From Nitrospira lenta (lineage in GTDB: Bacteria; Nitrospirota; Nitrospiria; Nitrospirales; Nitrospiraceae), in contig NZ_OUNR01000003.1 of assembly GCF_900403705.1 (NCBI RefSeq), forward strand, positions 1-64,000: DNA of 64,000 nt, in the 5' to 3' direction. Position numbers and translations under genes: made by a program. A model generated the notes under the pieces. It had not been told where the DNA came from. It searched no databases and was given only the letters and a program-made list of their open reading frames with translations. Shown one piece after another: positions 47,309 through 57,152 of the stretch; position 1 is the stretch's first letter; the number at the start of each line of letters is the position of its first letter.

Positions 47309-49303
47309 CTATGTCGTGCGAATAATCGTCGGAGTCATGAATATCAACAATTCCTGTTTCGACACGCTCTCCGATTTATTCTTAAACAGCCATCCCAGGA
47401 CGGGAATTCGTGACAGGTATGGGACTCCCTGCACGTTGTTATTCTGAGTATCAACAAACACACCACCGATTACCATCGTCTCGCCATCTCGGACAATAAC
47501 CTGGGTCGTCGCTTCACGACGATCAATACTCGGACCAGCGGGGTTGCTTCGAGCACCGACCGCATTTCGAGTGGCACGAACCTTCATGAGAATCTGCTTC
47601 CCTACTTCCTTCGGGTCGCGCGACGTAATCTGCGGAGTGACGTTAAGCTCAAGGTTGGCATCCACAAACGTAGTCTGCGTTCCCTGGAGCGACGTAGTTT
47701 GGAACGGAATCGATTCACCCTGCGAAATCTTTGCTTCACGTTTATCCAGTGTGGTGATCTTGGGGGCCGCGATCACTTTGCTCAATCCCAACAACTCTCC
47801 GGCAGACAGCCGTAAATCTAAGGCAAAGCCAGGAGCTAACTTGCCAAACTGATACCCGATGGCCGGAACCGCTGGAAGTCCGCCGACCTGCGCGGGAAGA
47901 TTGACGATAAAGTCTCGAGGGATTGTGGTTGTGCCAGTACCTCCGGTTGGAGCAAATGCGCCCGTCGAATTCCCAAAGAAGTTGAATGAGTTGGAACCAA
48001 AGTCACCGTTTTGAATGCCCCATTGAATACCCATACCACGAGCGTACACCGTATCAGCTTGAACGATGCGCGCTTCGATTTGAACCTGAGGAACCTGGAG
48101 ATCCAAGCCATCTACCAATTGTTTCATCACTGCAAGCTTGGTTTCGGTATCTCTCACAATTAGCGCGTTGCTTCCTGCGCTGATATTCATGACTCCGCGA
48201 GGACTCAAATACTGCCGCAAAGCCGTTTGAAGCTCCTGCGCCTGGAGGTTCCTGATATAGAACACTCGGTCAACCAGCTCCTCGGCTTTGGTCTTCGCTT
48301 CTTTTGCGCGGGCTTCTTCATCCTGCTGCTTGGCAATGTTCGTCAGCGTATCAACCCACACAATCGTTCCCTGGCGAATCATGCCCAGCCCATTCATCTT
48401 GAGCAGCATGTCCAGGGCTTGATCCCATGGTACACTGACAAGCTTCATGGTTACCTTAGCCTTAACCCCCTCGCCCACCACGATATTAAATCCACTAACC
48501 TCAGCAATGAGCCGAAGAATGTTGGTGATATCAGCCTGCTGAAAATCTAACGAGATCCGGCGGCCGGCAAAGCGTGTCTGCCCGGCAACCAGATCATCTC
48601 CTCGGGGATCGCTTTCAGGAACGGTACTCTCCGTAGCCATCTGAACGGTTCGGATCTTAAACTTCCCTTGAGCAGACCCTATGATCTGTCCCTTCTTGAC
48701 TCGCGTCTCCCTCGGCATCACCTGTCCAGGATCTGCAAAACCACCACCGCCAATTCCAACAGGATCGGCAATACTCCCCGCGATTGAAGTGGCCCCATTC
48801 ACTGGAGCAACACTTGCCTCCACCGCTCTCGGTTTTAGCGAAACCAGAATGTCATGTCCAACGGGAGTGACCGAAAATGAGGGGCGTCCAAGCAGTTCGA
48901 GAACAAGGCGAACTTTATCCGCATGATATCCAACTCTGACTTTCTTAAGAAGCTGATGCTGGCCTGACACAAGGGGTGATTTGAGCGCCGACGACACCGA
49001 GATAAGATCGACGATCAGCCGATTCTCGTCTAACAATCGAGCGGAAGAGAATAATTTCCCATCGCCCTTCACAAGAACTGTCACCTCATCCCCTTCCGGA
49101 CGGACTTCAATCTTGGTCACCATTTGAGCTGGAACATCGATCGCATTCGGCGCGATGGGTGCCTGGCTATACGCCCGTTCCTCAAGACCAGCCGCTTGAG
49201 GAGACAAGGCCTCGGCTTGAATATTCTGAGCACTCAGCAAAACGCCTATCATGCCCAACCACCATGCCCGGCGAAACGAAGTATCTGCCACTAGTGTTTT
49301 CAT
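47309..49303 (-). CDS. pilQ: Type IV pilus secretin PilQ
   Basis: Outer-membrane ring through which type IV pili pass. It has 664 residues: signal peptide (about 1-31), an AMIN domain (about 60-160) that binds peptidoglycan, a secretin/TonB short N-terminal domain, an N1 domain (VFYIRNLQAQELQTALRQYLSP), and the C-terminal secretin barrel ending in a signature near QELLIFMTPTIIRT. It overlaps pilP by 4 bp. Confidence 0.96.
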   Translation of the reverse strand: MKTLVADTSFRRAWWLGMIGVLLSAQNIQAEALSPQAAGLEERAYSQAPIAPNAIDVPAQMVTKIEVRPEGDEVTVLVKGDGKLFSSARLLDENRLIVDLISVSSALKSPLVSGQHQLLKKVRVGYHADKVRLVLELLGRPSFSVTPVGHDILVSLKPRAVEASVAPVNGATSIAGSIADPVGIGGGGFADPGQVMPRETRVKKGQIIGSAQGKFKIRTVQMATESTVPESDPRGDDLVAGQTRFAGRRISLDFQQADITNILRLIAEVSGFNIVVGEGVKAKVTMKLVSVPWDQALDMLLKMNGLGMIRQGTIVWVDTLTNIAKQQDEEARAKEAKTKAEELVDRVFYIRNLQAQELQTALRQYLSPRGVMNISAGSNALIVRDTETKLAVMKQLVDGLDLQVPQVQIEARIVQADTVYARGMGIQWGIQNGDFGSNSFNFFGNSTGAFAPTGGTGTTTIPRDFIVNLPAQVGGLPAVPAIGYQFGKLAPGFALDLRLSAGELLGLSKVIAAPKITTLDKREAKISQGESIPFQTTSLQGTQTTFVDANLELNVTPQITSRDPKEVGKQILMKVRATRNAVGARSNPAGPSIDRREATTQVIVRDGETMVIGGVFVDTQNNNVQGVPYLSRIPVLGWLFKNKSESVSKQELLIFMTPTIIRTT

Positions 49304-49938
49304 TCTGCGCCCTCTTTCGGGTGAAGAAGCTTCACGTATTCTCGCTCCTGTTTCTTCCCATAGACATCGGTAAACCGTTCTTGCACGATAATTCCTCGCT
49401 CCGTAATGGCACTCACGACACCATTATTCTGCCCTAAGCGGGTCCCTCGTCTAACCGCATATCCATACCCCTCAGGAGTCTGAACCATCGCGGTGTACCC
49501 ATACGCCCCCCACACAATGGCGATCAAATTCAGCTCCGTCAAATTGACGCGTTGCAGTGGAGGAAGGTTGACATCCATTTTCCCCGGCTGCAGTTGCTGC
49601 ACAACCGGCGCAAACGGATCTCGACGACCTGATGGATCATATCCAAATCCGCTCCCACCTTCAGAAAAAGAGGACGGAGATGAGAGCACTGCCTCTCCTT
49701 CAACCGAAGGATTGGCCATCAACGTCGGAGCTATGGTTTGTCGTTGGACTTCGGGAACGGCAGGCAACTTGATCGAATCTTGTCGTAGCGGGTTGATTTG
49801 ACTTGGTGGACTCAACGTCCCTGCACCGACTTCCTCGCCTACTCCCACAAGGACACATAGCATCATTCCGCTAAGGAAGATAGTGCCCACTGAAATCCTG
49901 GATACACTGACTATCCGTGCCACACTAGACATTTGCAT
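49300..49938 (-). CDS. pilP: Type IV pilus lipoprotein-like assembly protein PilP
   Basis: Periplasmic assembly protein, 212 residues, that joins the PilN/PilO inner ring to PilQ. A signal-like hydrophobic segment (about 10-36) is followed by a disordered region and the beta-domain RRDPFAPVVQQLQPG...LIAIVWGAYGYTAMVQTPEGYGYAVRRGTRLG. GAGGAG lies close to the first ATG; the ATG two codons later has better spacing. Confidence 0.93.
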   Translation of the reverse strand: MQMSSVARIVSVSRISVGTIFLSGMMLCVLVGVGEEVGAGTLSPPSQINPLRQDSIKLPAVPEVQRQTIAPTLMANPSVEGEAVLSSPSSFSEGGSGFGYDPSGRRDPFAPVVQQLQPGKMDVNLPPLQRVNLTELNLIAIVWGAYGYTAMVQTPEGYGYAVRRGTRLGQNNGVVSAITERGIIVQERFTDVYGKKQEREYVKLLHPKEGAE

Positions 49939-49951
49939 AGCTCCTCAATCG

Positions 49952-50593
49952 CTATTTGCCCACCGGAGCTGGCGTCCCAACATTTGCCGCCGAAATTGCG
50001 GCAACCTGCTTTTCCGGGGGAGCCGCATATGCCACAAGATCAAAATGCGCCTGAGACACGATTCTCCCCTGCTCCATCTTCGGCGTTCCCATCTTGAGAC
50101 CAGAGACCGTAATGATTCTGGGCAACCGATTAATACGATCAAAAAAAAGTGCGGTTGTATGATAGGCTCCGCTGGCTTCGACCGCGACAGGCATCTTCAC
50201 GAAAAGCTTCGACGCGTCTTCGATCTGAGCTCCCGGCCTCCACAACTTAATATCAAGCCCCAGACGGACACCGAGATCAGATACTTGCTTCAGCAGCATG
50301 ACCGCTTCTTCTTCCGGAGGAAGTCGCTCCTTCTTCTTAGCCAATTCGATTTCAAGCTGCTTGTTAGCAGCGAGCAGTTCGTCGAGATGCTTCGCCTTGA
50401 TCGTGAGGGTCTGAACTTCTCCATCCAATCGCGCATTATCCGCTTGAAGCATGTCAATCGAAGCAGCTTTTGGCTCTGCAATATAGAAGTAAAACCCGGC
50501 CAGCAGCACCCCCACGAGCAGCCCCAGCAAGGCCAGCTTCTGTGGAGCAGGGATACTGCGGAGCGTCTCCAAATTGATAGAAGGCAACGCCAT
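49952..50593 (-). CDS. pilO: Type IV pilus assembly protein PilO
   Basis: Inner-membrane alignment protein of 213 residues with one transmembrane segment (about 18-38), a coiled coil (AKHLDELLAANKQLEIELAKKKERLPPEEE) and a ferredoxin-like periplasmic domain. It lies between pilN and pilP with 2- and 13-bp gaps, the standard order. Confidence 0.94.
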   Translation of the reverse strand: MALPSINLETLRSIPAPQKLALLGLLVGVLLAGFYFYIAEPKAASIDMLQADNARLDGEVQTLTIKAKHLDELLAANKQLEIELAKKKERLPPEEEAVMLLKQVSDLGVRLGLDIKLWRPGAQIEDASKLFVKMPVAVEASGAYHTTALFFDRINRLPRIITVSGLKMGTPKMEQGRIVSQAHFDLVAYAAPPEKQVAAISAANVGTPAPVGK

Positions 50594-50595
50594 AC

Positions 50596-51147
50596 TCAGC
50601 CTTTCAGGCGAAATGCCAGTTTGAACTGATAAATATTGATCTGGTTTTCTACTGCAGCCTTACTTTCTTGTAGACTGATGTTTGCAAAAAAATCGGTCCT
50701 GCGTAGATTATTGACGAACTCGACCACATCGTCATTCGTCAACGCCTTCCCTTCCACCTCTACATTTTCAGCGGATAGCTTCAAATTGGTGAGCCAGACT
50801 TTCAAAGGCTCGATGCTTTGGCTCACAAAGTCCAAAACCTTGACCGGCCCAACTCGTGCCGAATCAAGCTGATCAATCACGCGATTCTTATCCTCTAGCA
50901 GTTTCTTCTTCTGCTCAAAGTCCTGAACCTGCTTCACCTGCTCTTTGAGCTGTACCACTTGTTTCTCTTTAGCAAGCTTCTCCTCCTGCCGAGCCTCGAT
51001 TGTTTCGTCAAGAGAAGACGAATACCACCAACAACCTGCAATCGTGATCAGAAGCACACCGACACCCAGGAGAGCCTGCGCTCGAACATCATACTGAGGT
51101 TTGGCGGTGCGCCCTTTAGGCCCAGGCAGTAGATTAATGCGAATCAT
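50596..51147 (-). CDS. pilN: Type IV pilus assembly protein PilN
   Basis: Inner-membrane protein of 183 residues. The cytoplasmic start MIRINLLPGPKG is the conserved PilM-binding peptide, followed by one transmembrane helix (about 25-45), a coiled coil and a periplasmic domain with VEVEGKALTNDDVVEFVNNLR. It overlaps pilM by 4 bp. Confidence 0.95.
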   Translation of the reverse strand: MIRINLLPGPKGRTAKPQYDVRAQALLGVGVLLITIAGCWWYSSSLDETIEARQEEKLAKEKQVVQLKEQVKQVQDFEQKKKLLEDKNRVIDQLDSARVGPVKVLDFVSQSIEPLKVWLTNLKLSAENVEVEGKALTNDDVVEFVNNLRRTDFFANISLQESKAAVENQINIYQFKLAFRLKG

Positions 51148-52250
51148 CGGTCCCCCACTGATCTCAAGGCCAGCCCCACCGCAACAGAAGCGAGCGGCGC
51201 TATTTCAGCCAGGGCATCCTGATCAAAGTCACTTCCCGATGTATCAATTTCACCAAACGGATTGGCAACTTCGACCGGCGTTTGCATGCGGTCGCTCAAC
51301 TGCTGCACGAGCCCACTGACACGCGCAACCCCGCCGCATACTAAGACGCGATCCAGTCCCACGTTTGAAGCAGAGGTCTTGAAATAATCAACTGTTCGGG
51401 CAATCTCTGACGCCACTTCTCCATTAACGCTGTCAATCACACTGTCAAGAGAACCCCCAGCAGCCATCCCACTTCGCTCGCCCTTCTTGGTCTCTTCGGC
51501 CTCTTCATAGGACAGGCCCATCTCTCGCTGAATCGCTTCAGTATAACGATTCCCACCCAACGGGATATCTCGGGTAAATAAGGACACGCCACCGCGAATA
51601 ATATTGACATTCATCACACTGGCACCCAAATTTACCAGAGCCGTCGTCTCATCCTGGGCCAGGGGATAGTTAATCGCGTGCATGTTTTCAATTGCAAAGG
51701 CATCGACATCCATAACCATCGGCGTCAATCCGGCACCCTTGACCAACTCGGTCAACTCATTAATCTTATCTTTCTTTGCCGCCACAAGAATAACCGACAT
51801 CTCCCCGGACCCCTCGCCTGAGGCATCAACAGGGAGTACATGGAAATCAATATTCACTTCATTAATATCGAACGGGATGTATTGCTCCGCCGCCAATCTC
51901 ACTTGCCCCTCCAGCTCCTCATCGGGCATGGGAGGCAAACTGATTTTCTTCACAATGACGGCATGACCTGATATGGATACCGCGACCTGCTTGTTCTTGA
52001 CGTTCGATTCCTCGAACAGCTCGCGAATTGCTGAGACAACCCGTCCTTCGTCCATGACCGTCCCATCCACGATCACTTCTGGCTCCAACGGCTTCATGCC
52101 AAACTTCTGGAGATAGTATCGCCCCTTACTTTCTCTCAGCTGCACCAATTTAATTGCGCTCGACCCGATGTCGAGCCCAACCAACTGACGCTTGGGGGTC
52201 AGTAAGGACACAATGTCGGTTTCAAACATGTTTTTAAAAGTGCTTAACAT
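51144..52250 (-). CDS. pilM: Type IV pilus assembly ATPase-like protein PilM
   Basis: Actin-like cytoplasmic protein of 368 residues that binds PilN and links to the pilus motor. The FtsA/PilM nucleotide motifs are seen: VGLDIGSSAIKLVQL, VNLGASVMNVNIIRGG and VLVCGGVARVSGL. The start is uncertain among a GTG at 52259, the ATG at 52250 chosen here, and an ATG seven codons later. Confidence 0.94.
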   Translation of the reverse strand: MLSTFKNMFETDIVSLLTPKRQLVGLDIGSSAIKLVQLRESKGRYYLQKFGMKPLEPEVIVDGTVMDEGRVVSAIRELFEESNVKNKQVAVSISGHAVIVKKISLPPMPDEELEGQVRLAAEQYIPFDINEVNIDFHVLPVDASGEGSGEMSVILVAAKKDKINELTELVKGAGLTPMVMDVDAFAIENMHAINYPLAQDETTALVNLGASVMNVNIIRGGVSLFTRDIPLGGNRYTEAIQREMGLSYEEAEETKKGERSGMAAGGSLDSVIDSVNGEVASEIARTVDYFKTSASNVGLDRVLVCGGVARVSGLVQQLSDRMQTPVEVANPFGEIDTSGSDFDQDALAEIAPLASVAVGLALRSVGDR

Positions 52251-52267
52251 ATCCCTCACCCGCTACT

Positions 52268-52480
52268 CTACAGGACAAACTTTCGAGCGCGAATCATTTT
52301 CTGAATTTCAGCCACATTCTCCCGCGTATACAGCCGCCAGTTTCGCCAGTCGCGAGGAGGCCCAGAAATCAACCCCTCGCGCTCCCACCGAAACAACGTG
52401 GCTTTGGATATATCGAACAAGTCGCACACCTGATTCGTCTTATACCCTGAGATCTTGCGAATCGCGTTTCGTTTCTTCAC
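52268..52480 (-). CDS. Small MerR-type helix-turn-helix protein
   Basis: A 70-residue protein made almost entirely of a MerR-like DNA-binding fold: YKTNQVCDLFDISKATLFRWEREGLISGPPRDWRNWRLYTRENVAEIQKMI. It lacks the dimer coil and effector domain of full MerR proteins. It starts with GTG and has a weak ribosome site. It lies just upstream of pilM on the same strand, so it may regulate the pilus genes; this is inference. Confidence 0.75.
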   Translation of the reverse strand: MKKRNAIRKISGYKTNQVCDLFDISKATLFRWEREGLISGPPRDWRNWRLYTRENVAEIQKMIRARKFVL

Positions 52481-52609
52481 GTGAGAAAGTGCCTGAGGGA
52501 AGCTGGGTTCTGCAGGTACAGGGTAAGTATAGTCAATATGCTCGACCTGTCAAGCAACGCGACCAAACTGGCAGGAAGTAGCTCAAGCTCCAACGGCTCA
52601 GAATCCTAC

Positions 52610-53476
52610 TTAAGACTTCTGCAGATCTCGATGCTTAAGAATCACTTCGTGGCCGATTGCGCCAAGGCTTTCCCGAAGCCGGCCGGCAATCGCTACCGAT
52701 CGATGACGCCCGCCGGTGCACCCAATAGCAATGGTGAGATAGCTGCGCTGTTCACGTTCGTAGAGAGGGATCAAGAACTTCAACATACTCTCCAACTGCG
52801 CCAAGAGATCAATGGCGTCAGGATCGGACAACACAAAGGCGCGAACCCGCGGGTCATCTCCGGGAAGAGGCTTGAGGTCGGGAACGAAAAATGGATTCTT
52901 CAAAAACCGAACGTCAAACAGCAAGTCAATATCGTAGGGAACACCAAATTTGTATCCAAACGTCAGCAACGTCACCGTCAACCGCCTAGTGACGGGGCCA
53001 CGAGAAAACTCCTTCGTCAAAACGTCACGAAGTTCGTGCACAGTCAGATCAGACGTATCGATAATCCGATCAGCATGGCGGCGCAACTCCGCAACCCGTT
53101 CCTTCTCAAACCGAACTCCCTCTAAAACTGGCAAATGTGGCAACAACGGATGCGGGCGACGCGACTCAGAAAATCGCCTAACAAGAACTTCATCCCGGGC
53201 TTCCAGAAAGAGCAGACGAATCGCATACCCGAGAGCTCTCACCCGCTCAAGCGTCCCGACTAAATCAGCAAAGAAGACTCGTTCGCGAACATCGACACCC
53301 AGTGCGACGTTCGAGATCTCCCCGCCTTGCTGATTGCATAATTCCACGAACGTCGGGATCAACGCAGGAGGGAGATTATCGATACAGAAATAGCCGGCAT
53401 CCTCGAACGCCTTCAGTGCGTGCGACTTGCCGGATCCTGAAAGGCCACTGACGATGACGAGGTTCAGCTGTGCCAT
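52610..53476 (-). CDS. rapZ: RNase adapter protein RapZ (YvcJ family)
   Basis: Nucleotide-binding regulatory protein of 288 residues. The P-loop GLSGSGKS (about 10-17) and the C-terminal IAIGCTGGRHRSVAIA are the family marks. In enterobacteria RapZ directs cleavage of small RNAs controlling amino-sugar synthesis; the role here may differ. It lies near hpf and rpoN, as in many proteobacteria. Confidence 0.95.
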   Translation of the reverse strand: MAQLNLVIVSGLSGSGKSHALKAFEDAGYFCIDNLPPALIPTFVELCNQQGGEISNVALGVDVRERVFFADLVGTLERVRALGYAIRLLFLEARDEVLVRRFSESRRPHPLLPHLPVLEGVRFEKERVAELRRHADRIIDTSDLTVHELRDVLTKEFSRGPVTRRLTVTLLTFGYKFGVPYDIDLLFDVRFLKNPFFVPDLKPLPGDDPRVRAFVLSDPDAIDLLAQLESMLKFLIPLYEREQRSYLTIAIGCTGGRHRSVAIAGRLRESLGAIGHEVILKHRDLQKS

Positions 53477-53599
53477 ACGACTCTAGTGGAGACCACGCAC
53501 GGTGCTTGGGAAGAGAACCAAACAATACACACTGATAATACCCGCAGTTTTCCGTTCGCCTGAACCGAAGCTAGGAGTTGCCGCCTTCAAGGCGAACCA

Positions 53600-54163
53600 T
53601 CACTCTCCGGCTCCCGGGAAGGAATGCCCCCGTCGCCCCTCTGCGAAAGGCTCAATCAACACTACCCGCCCGCTGACACTCCGCTGAAGCACGTGAAGAC
53701 TCCCAGTCTCCACATTTGCAAACAATAGAAAGGCCTCACTGTGACCGCCAAATCGGTCATGCGCCTCTGAGAAGGAGAGAACCGGCACTGCTCTTCGTTC
53801 CACCTTGAAGACTGGGACTTCTTGCCACTCAGCAGCCAACGCGCGCACCGATCGGACTCGGGTCGCCTTGGCAGGCTTATGACTGACCAAGCGCTCTTTC
53901 AGTTTTCTGAGTTGCCCGTCAATGCGATCCACCAACGCGTCAATCGTCGCATACATTTCTCGCGTCGAGGTTTTCGCTTGCACGCGCTTCCCGTGGACCA
54001 TACAAACGGCTTCCGCCTTATGCTGAAGCTTCTCCACGCTCAAGACAACCTGAATCATCCCCGCTTTCACTTCGTACCGATCAAGCCGATCGAAACGTGT
54101 CTCAAGATACCGGCGAAGTGCCGACGTCACATCCATGTGGCGACCAGTAATTCGTAGCTTCAT
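53600..54163 (-). CDS. hpf: Ribosome hibernation promoting factor, long form
   Basis: Stops ribosomes in slow growth by dimerising them to 100S particles. It has 187 residues from the ATG at 54163, with AAGGAG upstream. The N-terminal S30AE domain (1-100) is followed by a linker and the C-terminal dimerisation domain (about 125-185, VPVFKVERRAVPVLSFSEA). It sits directly after rpoN, the common order. Confidence 0.94.
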   Translation of the reverse strand: MKLRITGRHMDVTSALRRYLETRFDRLDRYEVKAGMIQVVLSVEKLQHKAEAVCMVHGKRVQAKTSTREMYATIDALVDRIDGQLRKLKERLVSHKPAKATRVRSVRALAAEWQEVPVFKVERRAVPVLSFSEAHDRFGGHSEAFLLFANVETGSLHVLQRSVSGRVVLIEPFAEGRRGHSFPGAGE

Positions 54164-54216
54164 ACGTAATGTCTCCTTACGTGAACTATCTCTGCCCCAC
54201 ACTCACCGGGTGCAGA

Positions 54217-55725
54217 CTAAAAATGGCGTTTCCTCTGACTGGCAGAAGGAATGTTGTCCTCGGCGCGATATTTCGCCACCGTGCGCCGCGCGATCAGCAC
54301 TTGCTGAAGTTTCAAACGCGCCGCGATTTCCTCATCCTTCAGTGGACGCTGCGTATCCTCTTCGGCAATCATCTTCCGGATCATTTCTCGGACCGATACG
54401 GACGACATCATGTCAGACGGTTGATCCGCCCGCTGAAGTCCCGCGTTAAAGAAGAACTTCAGTTCAAGCATCCCTTGCGGACAATACATATACTTATTGG
54501 CGGTAACACGACTGATCGTCGATTCGTGCATTCCGATATCTTCCGCCACCTGCTTGAGAACCAACGGCTTCAGATGCTCAATCCCTTGCTCGAAAAACTG
54601 CTCCTGAAATTTCACAATACTCGTCACAACTTTGACGATCGTCTTATTCCGCTGATCGATGCTCCGAATCACCCATTGGGCGGCTCTGAGCTTTTCATCG
54701 AGATACGACTTGGTTTCAGCAGTCCCTCCGTCTCCAGCCGTGATCAGTTGCTTATAGTACGGACTGATCCGCATACGGGGCAGGCCGTCATCATTCAGTA
54801 ATACGACCCATTCCCCTTCGTTCTTGACGACAAACACATCCGGCACAATGACGTAATTCTGAGTATTCGTGAATGGACGGCCGGGCTTGGGTTCAAGATC
54901 TCCGATCAACTTCGTCGCTTCGAAGACTTCCTCAACAGTGACACTCAAGGCTTTGGCGATCTTGGCATACTGTTTTTTTTCAAGATCCTTGAGGTGATGC
55001 TGGATAATACTTTCGACCACGGCCCCCTTCAGTGCACCCGGCCTTGCGCCGAGCGACCCCATCGGGTTTTTGCCCAGGTGGCCGAGTTGAAGCAGGAGGC
55101 ACTCTGGCAAGTCCCGCGCTCCGACGCCAGTGGGATCAAAGGTCTGAATATCTTTGAGAACCGATTCAGCCTCTGTTTCCGCAAACTCGCTTCCATTCAC
55201 GACTTCAGCCAGAGTGATTCTCAAATAGCCATCGTCATCTAAATTTCCGATGAGTAGACGTCCAACCGCCTTCTCTCGCTCTGAAAGACCTGAGAGTGAG
55301 AGCTGCCATAGCAAATGCTCTTCCAGCGACGTCGCTTTGGCCACCGTCTGCTCATAGGAGGGAAACTCATCTTGAGAAGAGGAGGGATATTCCGAATCCC
55401 CGGCGCGACGATCAGAACCAAAGTATTCTTCCCAACCCGAAGCCGAAAACTCTTCGGGCGAACCTCGCTCTTCCGGCGTTCCCGCCTCTTCCGCGTTATC
55501 CTGTGTAGCCGCTGTGGCGGGGTCTTCCGTTTTTCCCTCCGCTGCCGCCGCTTCAGCCTCCTCAACTTCAGCCTGCACTTCGTCGAGAAGCGGATTTTCG
55601 AGCAGGTGCTGAGTCAGGCTTTGCTGCAACTCAAGCCGAGAGAGCTGCAACAGCTTAATCGCCTGCTGCAACTGCGGCGTCATAATCAGCTTCTGGCTCA
55701 ACCTCAAATCGAGACGAAGTTTCAT
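54217..55725 (-). CDS. rpoN: RNA polymerase sigma-54 factor
   Basis: Alternative sigma factor for GG-N10-GC promoters, 502 residues. Region I is Gln/Leu-rich (LRLSQKLIMTPQLQQAIKLLQLSRLEL), region II acidic (about 55-115), and region III carries the core-binding part, an HTH and the RpoN box ARRTVAKYRAEDNIPSASQRKR at the end. It follows lptB by 18 bp, the classical lpt-rpoN-hpf arrangement. It supports the sigma-54 promoter proposed at nxrA. Confidence 0.97.
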   Translation of the reverse strand: MKLRLDLRLSQKLIMTPQLQQAIKLLQLSRLELQQSLTQHLLENPLLDEVQAEVEEAEAAAAEGKTEDPATAATQDNAEEAGTPEERGSPEEFSASGWEEYFGSDRRAGDSEYPSSSQDEFPSYEQTVAKATSLEEHLLWQLSLSGLSEREKAVGRLLIGNLDDDGYLRITLAEVVNGSEFAETEAESVLKDIQTFDPTGVGARDLPECLLLQLGHLGKNPMGSLGARPGALKGAVVESIIQHHLKDLEKKQYAKIAKALSVTVEEVFEATKLIGDLEPKPGRPFTNTQNYVIVPDVFVVKNEGEWVVLLNDDGLPRMRISPYYKQLITAGDGGTAETKSYLDEKLRAAQWVIRSIDQRNKTIVKVVTSIVKFQEQFFEQGIEHLKPLVLKQVAEDIGMHESTISRVTANKYMYCPQGMLELKFFFNAGLQRADQPSDMMSSVSVREMIRKMIAEEDTQRPLKDEEIAARLKLQQVLIARRTVAKYRAEDNIPSASQRKRHF

Positions 55726-55743
55726 AACTGGATAGCAACCCTT

Positions 55744-56526
55744 CTACAGCTTGAATCGCTCCCCGAGATACACGGCCCGAGCGGTTTCACTCTTTACAAT
55801 AGCCTCCGGAGAACCGGATTCCAGGATCAATCCTTCATTAATAATGTAGGCACGATCGGTAATCGATAACGTTTCTTGAACATTATGATCCGTAATGAGA
55901 ATCCCAATCCCCTTGTCCTTCAGACGAAGGATAATCTGCTGAATATCGGCTACCGCAATCGGATCAATTCCGGCAAACGGTTCATCCAAGAGCATGAAAG
56001 ATGGGCTTGTCGCTAAGGCTCTGGTGATTTCCAATCGACGCCGTTCTCCCCCTGACAGTGCGTATGCCATACTGCCACGAATATGCAGGAGATCGAGATC
56101 CTTGAGCAACTCATCGACCCGCGCCATCCGCTCACCACGAGGATAGCCTAGGATTTCCAAAATCGCCAAGACATTCTTCTCTACGGAGAGGCGGCGAAAG
56201 ACCGACGATTCCTGCGGGAGATACCCGATCCCTCGCCTGGCCCGTTGATACATCGGTAGGTCCGTGATGGACTCGCCGTTAAACGTAATTTCCCCCTCAT
56301 CCGGCTGGCAGAGGCCCACGACCATATCGAAGATCGTGGTTTTCCCGGCACCGTTCGGACCGAGAAGCCCGACCACTTCACCGGCACGCACTTCAATAGC
56401 CACGCCCTTCACGACTTTTCGCCCGCGAAAACTTTTCTCTAACCCGCGCGCACGCAAGCACGATGTGTGTGGACCGGCTACCGAATCCGGCATCTCGACT
56501 AATTTCGATTCAGTTCCCTGACTCAT
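55744..56526 (-). CDS. lptB: LPS export ABC transporter ATPase LptB
   Basis: Drives lipopolysaccharide transport to the outer membrane. It has 260 residues with Walker A GPNGAGKTT, signature LSGGERRRLEITRA, Walker B FMLLDEPFAGIDP and H-loop ITDHN. The first 25 residues are an extension. The start overlaps the lptA stop by 4 bp. Confidence 0.96.
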   Translation of the reverse strand: MSQGTESKLVEMPDSVAGPHTSCLRARGLEKSFRGRKVVKGVAIEVRAGEVVGLLGPNGAGKTTIFDMVVGLCQPDEGEITFNGESITDLPMYQRARRGIGYLPQESSVFRRLSVEKNVLAILEILGYPRGERMARVDELLKDLDLLHIRGSMAYALSGGERRRLEITRALATSPSFMLLDEPFAGIDPIAVADIQQIILRLKDKGIGILITDHNVQETLSITDRAYIINEGLILESGSPEAIVKSETARAVYLGERFKL

Positions 56527-57152
56527 TTCACTCCGCCATGTTCGCCATCGATCAGGAGATGCGACCCTCCCTCAACAACACTGCGATCTTCATCAAGATA
56601 TATAACAATCTTCTCTCCACTGACTCGTGTTCCCTTCTCCCAAGCCACCGGATCCCCAGTCAAGGTCACCACCCGACGACTATTGTCGAACACCGCCTTG
56701 TTAGACGTCGCATTTCCGGTCTCTTTTTCGATGCGCACATGGCCAGTCGCTTCAATCTGCTTGACGGATCGCCCTGAGGCTCCCGGCATCACATCGGCGC
56801 CCTTGCCCATTGGCTTGGTTGCAACAGAGGGTTCATTCTTTTTGATGTCACCGGGCTCCCCTTTCTTGGCATCCTCGGACTGAGGGGAAAACGAGACGAC
56901 CATCTTGTCAGAATAGACCATCAATGTCCCTTGAGTCAGAATGACGGACCCTTCAAAAACGGCCTGACTATCCTGATTGCGCACAGTCATTTTTTTTGCG
57001 GTAATGGTTGTCGGCGCCTGGGTTGGGGTTGGGGTTGGGGTTGGAGCTGGGCCTGCCCCTTTAGCAACAGCGGCACCCGCTGTTGCGACAGATTCGGCTG
57101 TGACTGGAGCCAAGAAGCTAAGAACCAGAAACGAGATCCACATGAACATCAT
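56523..57152 (-). CDS. lptA: LPS transport periplasmic protein LptA
   Basis: Periplasmic bridge protein of LPS export, 209 residues from the ATG at 57152, with GAGG upstream. A signal peptide (about 1-19) is followed by a low-complexity Pro-Thr repeat (PTPTPTPTQAPT, about 37-48) and then the jellyroll LptA/OstA domain. The longer frame to 57317 lies inside lptC and is not chosen. The start overlaps lptC by 35 bp. Confidence 0.88.
   Translation of the reverse strand: MMFMWISFLVLSFLAPVTAESVATAGAAVAKGAGPAPTPTPTPTQAPTTITAKKMTVRNQDSQAVFEGSVILTQGTLMVYSDKMVVSFSPQSEDAKKGEPGDIKKNEPSVATKPMGKGADVMPGASGRSVKQIEATGHVRIEKETGNATSNKAVFDNSRRVVTLTGDPVAWEKGTRVSGEKIVIYLDEDRSVVEGGSHLLIDGEHGGVK
57018..57045 (+). 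repeat. GGTTGG-type tandem repeat in lptA (G-quadruplex-like)
   Basis: Plus strand has several GGGGTT units in a row, giving at least four G-runs with TT spacers, which fits a G-quadruplex pattern. It encodes the Pro-Thr repeat of LptA on the other strand. The unit may vary in number by slippage. Confidence 0.6.
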
